A stretch of DNA of 64,000 nt from Galeruca laticollis. Lineage: Eukaryota; Arthropoda; Insecta; Coleoptera; Chrysomelidae. Below, in pieces: positions 45,497 to 56,744 of the stretch. The DNA lies in the NCBI GenBank assembly GCA_963921935.1, contig OY998180.1, positions 47,800,231 through 47,864,230 on the forward strand. The letters are read 5' to 3'. Under the pieces are notes generated by a model. That model was not told the origin of the DNA, did not search any database, and saw only the letters and a program-made list of their open reading frames with translations. A program made the position numbers and the translations under genes. Position 1 is the first letter of the stretch, and each line of letters starts with the position of its first letter.

Positions 45497-46796
45497 TCAC
45501 GATTCTGTTGAGCTTCCATTATTAACATTGATTATAAATGGTTCAATCATGTGTTCACTTATATGATCCATTTCCCACATATTTAGTTCTTCTTGTATCA
45601 CGTGTTCAACACATTTCTTCCAGTTTTCTTTGGTTACGTTACCTAACGCCTCTTCGAATAAAACTTTTACGTCACTCATTTTGAATGTCGTATTCTTTCT
45701 TGAAACTTCCCCTTTCACTTGGGCCCATATTAATTCTATGGGATTGAGTTGACAGTGATAAGGAGGAAGCCTCAGCACCGTTATACCACGCGCTGATGCC
45801 ATTTGATCTACAACGTATCTACTATATTTGTGTTTATGTGAATTGGCCAGTTGCAAGAGTTCATTTTTCAGCGGGTTATCTGGGCATTCAATATTTTTCG
45901 AGGTTAGCCAATCGTGGATATCTTGTTTACGCCATGTAGTTGAAGGTAATTTCTCCACTAACCTGGAGTGATAACTTGCGTTATCCATAACAATGACTGA
46001 GCCCGTTGGAATTAGATCTAACATTTGTGAGAAATATTCTTCGAAAACGTCTGCATCCATATCTTCATGATAATCTCCGGTTTGCTTCGACTCAAAGCAC
46101 AACAATCCACCTTTAACAAAACCTTCGGCACTTCCGATATGAGTAATGATGAGTCGACGTCCTTTTCCTGCTGGTGGATTGAGGCCTGTTGACCACCCTT
46201 CAAGAGCTGTCTGCCTCCGACTTTTGACATTCGTGTCTTGCCAAAACATTGAAACAGTATGACCTTCATTTAACCAAGTCTCATCCAAATAATAAATTCG
46301 TTTTTGATCTAGTCTTGCTTTCCGAATATTGCGCAAATAACTCCTCCTCCAAATGACAATGTCGTCTATCAATCAACATTGCGTTCCGATAATTTTTTTT
46401 ATATTCAAATCCAAGTTCCTTCAAAATTTTCCATAATGTACTTCGAGATATTTTCGGAAAATCTGAATCTTCTTGAACCGAAGCCATAATTTTGGAGAGA
46501 GTTGGGATCTCTTTTCTAAAGAAAAAAGCATGCACCTTACGCCTTATTCCATTCTTCAAGTCGTCATCCATTTCAAGTTTGGGTCGGCCTGGGGACTTTG
46601 CTGGGGCTGTGATGTTTCCATTTTTTTTCTCCTTCATTAAAATATAAATTGTTGTTTTTGAAACACCCATCATTGTTGCAGTAATCTCCACAGTTTCATC
46701 AACACTTCCTGTCAAATTCATGATTTTTCTTCTAATTTCTTCGTTCTTCAACGAGGAATAGCAATTTAATATCAGATTTTTTTCGATCAGCGACAA
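45497..46796 (-). pseudogene. IS630-Tc1-mariner transposase with DD82E catalytic triad
   Basis: DDE_3 family transposase. The N-terminal frame (46281-46796) has helix-turn-helix regions and an SPGRPK linker. Near 46370 a single frameshift moves it to 45497-46372. That frame carries YYLDETWLNEGH (first Asp), VIVMDNASYHSR (second Asp) and YHCQLNPIELIWAQVK (Glu). Counting residues gives 82 between the second Asp and the Glu, instead of the 34-41 of common mariners and Tc1s. To my knowledge a DD82E group (named Sailor) has been proposed. All three catalytic residues are present, so one indel is the only visible defect. I could not define its TIRs. Confidence 0.85.
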
Positions 46797-47109
46797 TGGG
46801 CCAACTTTAGGTCGCTAACACCAGTTAACAATAACGGTAAAAAGTAATAACAAATAACAGTAATAATGGGGAAATCAATCAACACAGCAGTTTCTCCAGA
46901 ACAGATGAACTGTAAATTGAAAATATTCAACCTTTCCGCTACTTTTATAGTTGAAAAGTTCTAGTAAGTACATTGTACTATGGGGGCATTTTCTTAGAAC
47001 TGAAAAGACTATATTTCACAATAATAAAACCATTTTTGAGCTACCTGTTTGTCAAGTTTCGTCAATTACCTGCTAATTGGGTGAAATAATCGGCAAATGG
47101 GGTTGGTTT

Positions 47110-47111
<2 letters not shown>

Positions 47112-47190
<79 letters not shown>
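47112..47190. repeat. (TA)n microsatellite
   Basis: About 39 uninterrupted AT/TA dinucleotides. Confidence 0.95.
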
Positions 47191-47194
<4 letters not shown>

Positions 47195-47975
47195 GAAAAA
47201 CGCTGTGATCGTTGCTGATCAATTAGAACACAAATTGAAAAATATCTTTTTGGGGATTGCAGCAAAAGAAGAAAAATACACTCTATTCAATTCTCCAAGC
47301 TTTCGTAAAACTTTATTTACATCTTCAGGAAACTACAATAAGGAAAGAAAAACATAAATTATAAAAAGTGTTCTTACAAACATTTCTACAACTTACATTG
47401 ATCGAGATTGCATCATAGATCTTGAATACAGGAAAAATGTACAACAGCAAGTCATTTAAGAAATAGGTCCAGTCGGCAATACATTTGCCTACTACTGGTT
47501 CAAATTTAAAACATTATTAAAAAGTAAAAAGGTAAAACATTTAAAATCGAAAATCCACACACCCACGCGGACTTGTGAGCATAATGGCGGAAACTGAAAA
47601 TGTCAGGTTAAGTACAGCATTCATCATTACTAAATGAATGAAAAGAATCGATCTTTGCAATGACGCGAGACACTGAAACAATCGAATTGAAACTTTCAAG
47701 AGAATACCGGGGTGGTACCAAAATTATGGAACTGTTGTGAAAATCATTCCAATGAAATTCACATTAACGAGAATTAATATGTGATTATTGATGTTATTTG
47801 GCAAGCAAAATTCTTCTATACGCCGTTAGGTCATGGTTTATGTAAATTTTATCAAACTTTCCATTACCATTAGTGTAATCCAGATCCTCCAATTTGATGT
47901 ATTTCTTTTCTTTAAGTTTTGTTATCATATTCGATTTATTTTCACTATTGTCAAATTTTACCAAAATCTCTTTGT
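47191..47975. other. Mostly unassigned; possible LINE ORF1 fragment at its right end
   Basis: The minus-strand peptide KFDKIYINHDLTAYRRILLAK, split here as GKFDKIYINHDL and TAYRRILLAK (47794-47860), resembles the conserved tail region of some LINE ORF1 proteins. Nothing else recognised. Confidence 0.3.
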
Positions 47976-47977
47976 TG

Positions 47978-48035
<58 letters not shown>
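47978..48035. repeat. (TA)n microsatellite at outer edge of the left inverted-repeat arm
   Basis: About 29 TA dinucleotides immediately before the left arm. Confidence 0.95.
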
Positions 48036-48039
<4 letters not shown>

Positions 48040-50199
48040 ATAATAGAATATAATTTTGATTATGGGTCCAGAAAAAAAATAAAATTTTGATTTTATTTTT
48101 TTCGTCCAATTCACAGTTATTAGGTCCTCCAACCATATTTCTATCTCTCGGTCCTCCAGTTGCAAATATATTATACAAAGTGTCGCGTATGGGTCTTCCA
48201 ACATTATTGCCTATTCAACTGATTACAAACAACATTTCATAATACTTTTTTTTAATTCTAACCCCTCTGTGTTTTAAGTGTTACCGCATTTTTTAAATTA
48301 TTTATGCTTTTATTAATTAACAATTTTCAATAAAAAATTTATAAGACTTGGCCCAATTTTTGCAGCCTTATACCAAAAATTTGGCCAAGTCTTATAAATT
48401 ATTTTTCTTGCCAAATGATTTTTTAGATCAGCTTAAAATTAGTTAAAAAATAACTATGTATATATAAAAATTTTATCTGAATAAATTTCACTCAATAAAT
48501 TGAGAATTATTTGGAAGAATGTTTCTTTGTAAGTATCAATTGAAAATAGAAAAAGGTGGATAAATTTTATATACGACATGGTATTTTACATGATTTCAAA
48601 AAATTTTTTGATTTAAATTTGATTAGGTACTTTAATTGTTTATGAAATGGAAATTTTTCTTTCTAGAGTAACTTGAGACGTGTACATGGCGCAAAGTTTT
48701 ACTGACATCCGTAGATGGCAGTTTTGGTAGTGTATTAAGGTTACTATTAAAAATCTTAATTTATATTGCTCTTTTATATTCTCAAGATTTTTTTTTACTT
48801 ATTGTTTTATATATCTATAAAATGGTTCTAAAAATATGGCATGTGAAAAACATACGTAATTAGATGTCAAGGTCCGATAACCGATAATGGGGGTTTGTTG
48901 CAGAAACAAACCTTATACACTGTGATATTTATAAAATGTGACATAGGATTCCTGTACAAAACTGTCAAAACTCCCACTACTATAAAGATCTGCATTGTTT
49001 ATAAGGTAATTACATTTTTTTGGAAAGCTTATCTGATCAAATTTCTGATTAAACAAATCCTATCTTGTAAAACGTTTTATGGCTTAAAAACGCATGTGTT
49101 AATTATTACCAATTTTTTTATGTTGATAAATATTAATATTAAGGTTACGATTTTCTTTTAAAAATCTTAATTTATAGTGCTCTGTTATATTCTCAAGATT
49201 TTTTTTTACTTATTGTTTTATATATGTATAAAATGGTTCTAAAAATATGGCATGTGAAAAACATACGTAATTAGATGTCAAGGCCCGATAACGGTGGTTT
49301 GTTGCAGAAACAACCCTTATACACTGTGATATTTATAAAATGCGACATGGGATTCCTGTACAAAACTGTCAAAAACGAGCCAACTTTTTTAGCAAATAGC
49401 GGTCATAAAAAATTACAGATTTTAAAAGATCGTTCAAAGATAAGTCCAAATGCAAATTTAATTTTATTAAATTCGTTCTGGTTTAATACAAAAATGCATA
49501 ATTATGTTTAAAATAGTTGTACGCCGTTTTTATAACACTTTCGAAATATAACAAAAGAGACTGCGTTTGATGCACTGGAAATTTAAAAGTTAACGTGAAA
49601 CAACGTGGTTCCATTCCGCGTTGTGGCGAAATTTTTTCTTTTTGTATTTAGTTCATTTTTCATAATTTTTGTCCAAAAAGAAATTTTAAGCAGAAATATT
49701 CAAGACAAATTTATTTTGGTTATATATTTATTTATATCAATACTCAAATTGTTTTACCTTTGCTGCTAAACAGTGTCCCAAATGGAATCAATCAAGATCA
49801 AAATTGTTTAACATCATTCCTAAAATGCATACCAATTTGGTATGACCATCATCTAGAAGAAATCAGGTCAAAATAAACCGACTTAGAATTGGGCATACGG
49901 CATTAACACATCAGTTTTTATTACAGAAAGAACTGGTTCCTTAGTGTAATCATTGTGCAATGTTATTATCAGTGCAACATATACTTGTTGATTGTTCATT
50001 GTTTTCTGAAGAAAGAAGAGCCTCAAAGATTACCGATATGGACATTGACTACAAATTTATACAATTTTTAAATTTGACATTGTTATATAATCGGATTAAG
50101 ACACACATTTTGTAAGCGTTTAATTTAGTGTTTGTACCTTGTGTACTATTGTACACTACATTGCTGCTCATAATCCTCGTGGTTAATGATAAAACTTCC

Positions 50200-50400
50200 G
50201 CCGTACATTATTAATAACATTTCTACCAATTTTTAGACATTCATCAATAATAGTATTTTTCAATTCATCTTCTGTCTTCGGTTCATATTCTGCTACCTTA
50301 ATTTTAGGAAACTCCATAAAAATAAATCAGGGGGTGCTAAATCTAGAGATCTTGCCAGCCAATGTATTGTAATCCCTCTACCTATCCACGTATTGAGCAA
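50200..50400 (-). pseudogene. Mariner-like (DUF4817-type) transposase C-terminal relic
   Basis: On the minus strand the sequence reads GWIGRGITIHWLARSLDLAPPDLFLW, given here in two parts: GWIGRGITIHWLARSL and DLAPPDLFLW. This is the end of a DUF4817/DDE_3 transposase. Several stops follow. It lies in the spacer of the giant inverted repeat and is unrelated in sequence to the intact copy at 51.9 kb. Confidence 0.6.
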
Positions 50401-51677
50401 GTTGCATGTATTTTTGTTATTTACTATTTAAATAGATCGCAATTTACTGATGAAAACAGTGTTTACAAAATCAAAATTGGTTTTAAAATAACGGAGAAAT
50501 CTTAGGTTTAAGTTTACTCTAAGCTCCTCTCCATTAAAACATGCGACATTTCATGACGTCAGCTGCCAGACGCTTACTTTTACGTTTCACGGTGCCAATT
50601 CACTATAGTACACACTTGTATTTTTCGGTGTAGTGGTGTAATCTGTTGGGGGTGCTTCTATTGACACATTATACAGAAATTACGGTTTCTTTAGTTTCAT
50701 CACATCCTACTAATAGACTATGTTGTAAGGTTTTTTGGTCATATTATGTTCGGGTGTAATTCTGCCTTTCACTATACAAATAATTCCTTCTCTTCTTAGT
50801 TGTACGTACCCTACCGCATCGCCACCATAATTTTCACTGGCAGATCTACAAGTAGTAATCATAAAATCTTTCACAAACAAATTTCGTCACTAGTAATTTT
50901 TTTAACAAACTTTTACGTACACTTGACAAACATTGGTCACTCTCACTAATTAAATATTCCATATTTTCTATTTACCTACCTGATGGGCGGAAGGGGATTT
51001 TTTTCTCGAGATTTTCTGAAAAATATAATATTTGAATTCTTCATCTCCGAAAATATAGGAAACGATATATCACTCGATTTAACAGCTTCACCCCCTTTGC
51101 ACCCCCACATAGAGGATGAATGAAATTAGGCTTGCTGGAAGCCCGGATCGACCATGCTTATAACCATGTACGACCAAACTACAACCAAATATAATACAAG
51201 CTACTAGCAACACTAATACTTATAATGATAACAGGTATATATAGGTACTCACACAAACAAAAATAAAGACCCTACAAGCTGCAGCATATGGTAATAATTT
51301 TTAATCAATACACGCTGCAATACAATTCTCTCGGCTCAAACACACGCGTCCGGCAGTTGGCATCACGACAAGGACACGCCCATTTCTATCCGATCTGCAG
51401 GTCGCACGTATTGAAATCATTTGTAAGGCACTTATAATAATTATTATTGTTTTCAAATTATTAGCAGTGGCATTCACTTTAAATTAACAAGTTTTCAAAG
51501 ATATTTAAGATCTATGCAACTTCCTATTTGGGAACACAGTATCAAGGTATTCACGTACTTCCCTACTGGAGTGAGCCGGGCAACCATTATGTTGATATCA
51601 TACGGAAACATTTCTAGGTGCGGCATTTGCCATTTGAGATCCTATTTCATTTTGGAGAAGATTCAAATATTCTTGGG
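50401..51677. other. Spacer of the inverted repeat, otherwise unassigned
   Basis: No long ORF and no recognisable element ends seen. Confidence 0.45.
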
Positions 51678-51765
51678 TTATGAGCAGCAATGTAGCGTAC
51701 AATAATACACAAGGTACAAATACTAATTTAAATGCTTACAAAATGTGTGTCTTAATCCAATTATA

Positions 51766-53073
51766 CGGTATCCGCCAAAATAAACAGTACCGAAACCGAG
51801 AGTGCTGTGGAGTTGTTTATGTAATATGGATTTGTCATATTTGACTTAATTGTCATTAGTTGATATATTAATAGTACGCTGCAGTTAAATTTGATTTAAA
51901 AATGGTTCTAACAACGGAAGAAAAAGTTTTTATGGTAGAGAATTATTTTCGTTCATACGGAAAAGGTCGTAGTGATGGTCCAAGCTTAGAACAGGTGTCA
52001 ATAAAATATCAACAAAAATTTAATAAAGCAGCTCCTAGTAAAAGTGTGATGTTAGCTGTTGTTGAAAAATTTCGTCGCACTGGTAGTGTATTGTGTCAAC
52101 GTAAAGGTTCTTCAGGTCGTCGAAAAACAGTATGCACTAACGAAAATGAAGGACGTGTTTTTAACCAAGTTGTGCAATCACCTCAAAGAAGTCTTGTAAG
52201 AACTGCATGTAAACTCAACATTAGTGAAACGTCTTTACGTCGCATGTTCAAATCAATTGGTGGTTATCCATACCGTATTCAAGTTGGACAACGACTAAAT
52301 GCTGCGGACAAACGTGCAAGAGAAATTTACTGTGGTCGCATGTTGAGTTTAATTTACGAAGATCCCGAATTTTTGAAAAACATATGGTTTTCAGACGAGA
52401 GTCACGTTCATCTTAGCTGCTATATTAATCGACAAACAACCAGATTCCTTGGATTTGAACGTCCTGATGTAATTGTAGAGAAACCACTCCACAGTCTTCG
52501 AGTTACCGTTTGGTGCGCGGTATCTGGTCATGGAATGATTGGTCCTTATTTAGTTGAAGATGATAATCAGAATCCACTTACTGTCAACCAAGAGCGTTAT
52601 AGAGAGAACATTATTATACCTTTTGTGAGAGATCTAAATAACTTTTGCCGTGCACGAAATCTACAGTTTCGCACACAATGGTTCCAACAAGATGGTGCAA
52701 CGAGCCATACAGCTGTGCGCACCTTACACTTACTCCGTCATCATTTCGATAATAGAATAATTTCTCGGGGAACAGACTTCGAATATCCTTCTCATTCACC
52801 TGATCTGACGCCACCTGACGCATTCATTTGGGGCATAATGAAGGACAAAATATTTCACTCGGAAAATCCGCCGGCGAATATTGCCGAACTACGGGAAAGA
52901 ATACAAAATATTTTTCGGCAGTTACATCAACCACTTTTTATAAATATGTTTATTGACTTAGAAAATCGATATGAAGCTTGTTTGCGTCGAAATGGTGAAC
53001 ATTTTGAACACTTACATTACAGAAATTAAAAATTAATTTTTATTTTCGGTACTGTTTATTTTGGCGGATACTG
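51766..53073 (+). mobile_element. Mariner-like transposon, complete, TA target duplication
   Basis: 28-bp inverted termini (CGGTATCCGCCAAAATAAAC... left; right end the complement, with one difference at the second base) are flanked by TA at 51764-51765 and 53074-53075. The other arm of the giant inverted repeat preserves the unoccupied site (acattgttatataatcgg), which confirms the boundaries. Confidence 0.95.
51902..53029 (+). CDS. Intact DD41D mariner-like transposase (375 aa)
   Basis: Cut-and-paste transposase of the IS630-Tc1-mariner superfamily. The N-terminus is a DUF4817-type helix-turn-helix (VSIKYQQKFNKAAPSKSVML, residues about 32-62) and a second HTH follows at about 88-118 (SLVRTACKLNISETSLRRMF). 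The catalytic triad is D165 (WFSDESHVH), D264 (FQQDGATSHT) and D306 (DLTPPDAFIWG). There are 41 residues between the last two, so DD41D, as in rosa-like elements. The frame is uninterrupted from an ATG with A at -3 to a stop 44 bases before the right terminus, and both termini are intact. Length is normal for the family. This is the best candidate in the window for a currently active transposase. Confidence 0.95.
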   Translation: MVLTTEEKVFMVENYFRSYGKGRSDGPSLEQVSIKYQQKFNKAAPSKSVMLAVVEKFRRTGSVLCQRKGSSGRRKTVCTNENEGRVFNQVVQSPQRSLVRTACKLNISETSLRRMFKSIGGYPYRIQVGQRLNAADKRAREIYCGRMLSLIYEDPEFLKNIWFSDESHVHLSCYINRQTTRFLGFERPDVIVEKPLHSLRVTVWCAVSGHGMIGPYLVEDDNQNPLTVNQERYRENIIIPFVRDLNNFCRARNLQFRTQWFQQDGATSHTAVRTLHLLRHHFDNRIISRGTDFEYPSHSPDLTPPDAFIWGIMKDKIFHSENPPANIAELRERIQNIFRQLHQPLFINMFIDLENRYEACLRRNGEHFEHLHYRN

Positions 53074-54724
53074 TATAACTATGTCAAATTTAAAAATTGT
53101 ATAAATGTGTCTAAATTGTTGGTTATTATAGTCTTATGTCCATATCGGTAATCTTTGAGGCTCTTCTTTCTTCAGAAAACAATGAACAATCAACAAGTAT
53201 ATGCTGCACTGATAATGACATTGCACAATGATTACACTAAGGAACCAGTTCTTTCTGTAATAAAAACTGATGTGTTAATGCCGTATGCCCAATTCTAAGT
53301 CGGTTTATTTTGACCTGATTTCTTCTACATGATGGTCATACCAAATTGGTATGCATTTTAGGAATGATGTTAAACAATTTTGATCTTGATTGATTCCATT
53401 TGGGACACTGTTTAGCAGCAAACTTAAAACAATTTGAGTATTGATATAAATAAATAAATATATAACCAAAATAAATTTGTCTTGAATATTTCTACTTAAA
53501 ATTTCATTTTGAACAAAAATTATGAAAAATGAACTAAATACAAAAAGAAAAAAATTCACCACAACGCGGAATGGAACCACGTTGTTTCACGTTTAACTTT
53601 TAAATTTCCAGTGTGTCAAACGCCGTCTCTTTTATTATATTTCGAAAGTGTTATAAAAACGGCGTATAACTATTTTAAACATAATTATGCATTTTCGTAT
53701 TAAACCAGAACGAATTTAATAAAATTAAATGTGCATTTGGACTTATCTTTGTCTTTTAAAATCTGTTATTATTTTTTATGACCGCTATTTGCTAAAAAAG
53801 TTCGCTCGTTTTTGACAGTTTTGTATAGGAATCCCATGTCGCATTTTATAAATATCACAGTGTATAAGGGTTGTTTCTGCAACAAACCCCCGTTATCGGG
53901 CCTTGACATCTAATTACGTATGTTTTTCACATGCCATATTTTTAGAACCATTTTATACATATATAAAACAATAAGTAAAAAAAAATCTTGAGAATATAAC
54001 AGAGCACTATACATTAAGATTTTTAAAAGAAAATCGTAACCTTAATATTAATATTTATCAACATAAAAAAATTGGTAATAATTAACACATGCGTTTTTAA
54101 GCCATAAAACGTTTTACAAATACGATTTGTTTAATCAGAAATTTGATCAGATAAGCTTTCCAAAAAAATGTAATTACCTTATAAACAATGCAGATCTTTA
54201 TAGTAGTGGGAGCAAAAAATTTAAAAATATGATTTTTACGAAACTGTTAATAATAAAAAATCAAATCAATCAATGTATTTTAAATAATGTTTGATCCCTT
54301 TTACTGTTTTACAAAAAATTGAGAAATCGTAATTTTTGATTTTTCTTACGGAGCTTTTGAAGAATAGCTTCAAGAAAAAACAATTTTTCAAACTGTGATT
54401 CAAGCAATGGTCAGGGTTTTTATGTTCAACTTATTAAAAATTAATTAATTGAAGCATATATAATTAAAAAAAATGCAGTAACACTTAAAACACAGAGGGG
54501 TTAGTTTTAAAAAAGTATTATGAAATGTTATTTGTAATAAGTTGAATAGGCAACAATGTTGGAAGACCCATACGCGACACTTTGTATAATATATACGCAA
54601 CTGGAGGACCGAGAGATAGAAATTTGTTTGGAGGACTGTGAATTGAATGAAAAAAATAAAATCAAAATTTTCATTTTTTTTCTGGATCCATAATCTAAAT
54701 TATATTCTATTATTTATACATGAA

Positions 54725-54733
<9 letters not shown>

Positions 54734-54813
<80 letters not shown>

Positions 54814-54815
54814 TC
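54734..54815. repeat. (TA)n microsatellite at outer edge of the right arm
   Basis: About 38 TA dinucleotides. A second TA array lies at about 54927-54998, separated by two ~37-bp copies of tatggaggacataaagatag. Confidence 0.95.
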
Positions 54816-54923
54816 ATTCCTTCTGGTGGATGACTAAATCTGGATCATGTATGGAGGACATAAAGATAGTGTGATGTATATATGTATGGAGGACATAAAG
54901 ATAGTGTGATGTATATATGTATG

Positions 54924-54985
<62 letters not shown>

Positions 54986-55298
54986 TATAGTATATATATA
55001 CATATGTTTTATATTTAGTGGCACCCATGTAATTGAAGTCATTTAGACTCCCAGCGTATATTGTATATATTTTAAAAGATGTTTTGGCACTGGCAACAGT
55101 TTTGTGCTTATGGAACTCAAGTTGTATAAAATTACTTTACTTTTGTTTTATCAGGCACCCTGCGGTGTTGCCATCTTAGAACTGTTTTGGGCACGTATTA
55201 TGACAGTTTTTAAGATATCACCTTAAAAAACTCACATCACTCGGAAAAATGCTCATTTACCAATTGACCAATATTGTCTACTTTTCAAGTTTTTCACC

Positions 55299-55974
55299 AT
55301 GGTCATTTTTCGTTTTAAAATTTTGTTTCTCATTTTACATTTTGCTGGTGTAATGTGTTTTGAGCTGATGCCATGGACGGAAGGGGTAGACGCAACCTGG
55401 TTACAGGCTAACGGAATACCGTCCCATTACTCAAACAGGTACGTATTTTTCCTATATTTTCTTTTGTAAACTCGAAAACTGATTTTGACTTACACTTTGA
55501 AATCTAAGATGTAACTGTTACTTTGTGTGGAACTTAGTTAAAATTTAATTACGTAGATTTTACTTAAATTTTATATACAAATTGTATTGTATGATAATAA
55601 TTTTTAAAATGAAACATATTTTCATTACAATAACTGTAGATTTTTTAAAATTAATTTATAAATTTTTTTATTAACTTGAAATGTTTCAAACATAATTTAA
55701 AAATAAGAAAGTCTGTGTATTTCAATATAAATATTTATAATTTATTTTAAAAAAGAATTGTCAATGTTTTTGTTGTTTATTTATACCAAATGTACATTTT
55801 ATGATTTTTTTAGGTAGGAATCCCTATCGATGGATATGTTGTTTTCAGCGTCTGGACAATGTTCACAACCACACCTGCGCGTATCTCACACTTGCAAGAA
55901 CTGACTTTAAGAAACTTTGTCCACTAGGGTTTCGGATTCCCCAAATCAACGGTTTCTATCTGAGGAATACCTAG
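55299..55974 (+). CDS. Candidate two-exon gene for a small secreted cysteine-containing protein
   Basis: The ATG at 55299 is in a strong context (CACCATGG). Exon 1 (55299-55438) encodes MVIFRFKILFLILHFAGVMC, a textbook signal peptide with a basic start and hydrophobic core, then about 26 polar residues. It ends CAG|GTACGT, a near-perfect donor. The intron (55439-55817) ends in a pyrimidine tract with tandem AGs (tagGTAG). Using the second AG, the frame continues for 51 residues (NPYRWICCFQRLDNV..., cysteines at four positions, C-C, C, C) to TAG at 55972. AATAAA lies at 56115. Predicted protein is about 98 residues. I recognise no family. The first AG would give an immediate stop, so splice choice matters. 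Alternatively a chance assembly; an unrelated Cys-rich frame (55917-56102) overlaps the 3' end. Confidence 0.38.
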
Positions 55975-56114
55975 TTAATTGTGGTTGTACAAAGAAGAAA
56001 AAGGAGTTTAGGCTGTTTTTGCTCAGCTGGAGGAGAATTTGTAACCGAAACATTCACATGTTCAGGATTCGCAAGAAGTACATAAATATGTTGTATTTAT
56101 GATTCAATATTTTT

Positions 56115-56120
56115 AATAAA
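56115..56120 (+). terminator. Polyadenylation signal after the secreted-protein candidate
   Basis: AATAAA 141 bases after the stop codon; a second AAAATAAA is about 20 bases further on. Weak by itself in AT-rich DNA. Confidence 0.3.
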
Positions 56121-56439
56121 TTAATTATTATAAAAATAAATTATTTTCGTTTACCTTTTTGGTATCAAAAAAATGATAACAGTTGAACTTAATTAAGTAT
56201 TTCCTTACATAATTTTAATATTTTAGTCTTAAGTTGGTCCAAGTTCTAAATAATTAAGATTGTAAATTCTGTAGTTTACTATTTTACAACTTGATGGAGT
56301 CTAACCTCACTTCGGAGGTAAGTGCACACGTGGTTGTGAACTTCAATCCAAATTATTCTTTATTGACCACAGTAAATGTTGTTTTTTCATTTTAGTCTCC
56401 CTGATGATGAGGACAATCATCCTCGAAAGCTTGGACATT

Positions 56440-56515
56440 TTCCGCTAAGAGTATACCTTTTCCATTTTCTTGCTTCAATTCCCCAATATTCACTAGTTTT
56501 ATTCCTAACTAGTCA
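56440..56515 (-). repeat. Diverged copy of the 15.1-kb hairpin-arm family
   Basis: The complement reads taggaataaaactagtgaat, then attgggg...gcaagaaaa, matching 15108-15150. Adjacent on + is CCTGATGATGAGG...TCCTCGAAAG, a stem-loop. Confidence 0.6.
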
Positions 56516-56536
56516 GCAAAGACTATCCTCCTTATA

Positions 56537-56724
56537 TATAGGGTGATATGTTTCGATGGCACATTAGACGTTATAGGAAAACTAGCCAGAATTAAAATCT
56601 GAAAATTTGTACTAGGGGGTTTTCGGTAATGAACTATCGAATAAAAATATGCTCAACTTCCGGCGACTTCCGGTCATACCGGAAGTAGACGTCAGCTTTG
56701 TTATTTTAAACAGAACACCCTATA
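56537..56724. mobile_element. Small MITE with 17-bp TIRs
   Basis: Left tatagggtgatatgttt and the complement of the right end tatagggtgttctgttt differ at two bases. Length is 188 bp; no coding. Confidence 0.55.
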
Positions 56725-56744
56725 TTTTTTTACATTTTTAAACT

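Larger units (their letters stand above)
48036..54733. repeat. Giant inverted repeat, arms 48036-50173 and 51678-54733
   Basis: The right arm is the reverse complement of the left at high identity over most of its length. For example, left 49560-50105 pairs with right 53080-53640, and left 48110-48230 pairs with 54540-54655. The left arm has an extra ~415-bp internal duplication (near 48785 and 49197) and a short hairpin (48340-48400). The right arm is interrupted by a mariner-like transposon. Spacer is 50174-51677. Both arms contain a LINE RNase-H-type tail (left about 49840-50060 +, right about 53100-53345 -) with RLRIGHTALTHQFLLQ and CNHC...H..VDC. Confidence 0.88.

Noticed and set aside
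47062..47357. ORFs with long Ile-Tyr repeats
   Set aside because: Artefacts of translating (TA)n; the same applies at 47794-48204, 54834-55028 and 62598-62948.
55917..56102. 61-aa Cys-containing ORF overlapping the secreted-protein candidate
   Set aside because: It begins only with a TTG, has a stop just upstream in its frame and no splice acceptor in phase; kept as an alternative frame only.
56395..56445. CTGATGATGAGG...TCCTCGAAAG resembling a hammerhead ribozyme core
   Set aside because: The CTGATGA and GAAA boxes flank a stem, but there is an extra unpaired base before it. I could not find the required cleavage-site strand (a UH-ended complement) upstream or downstream.
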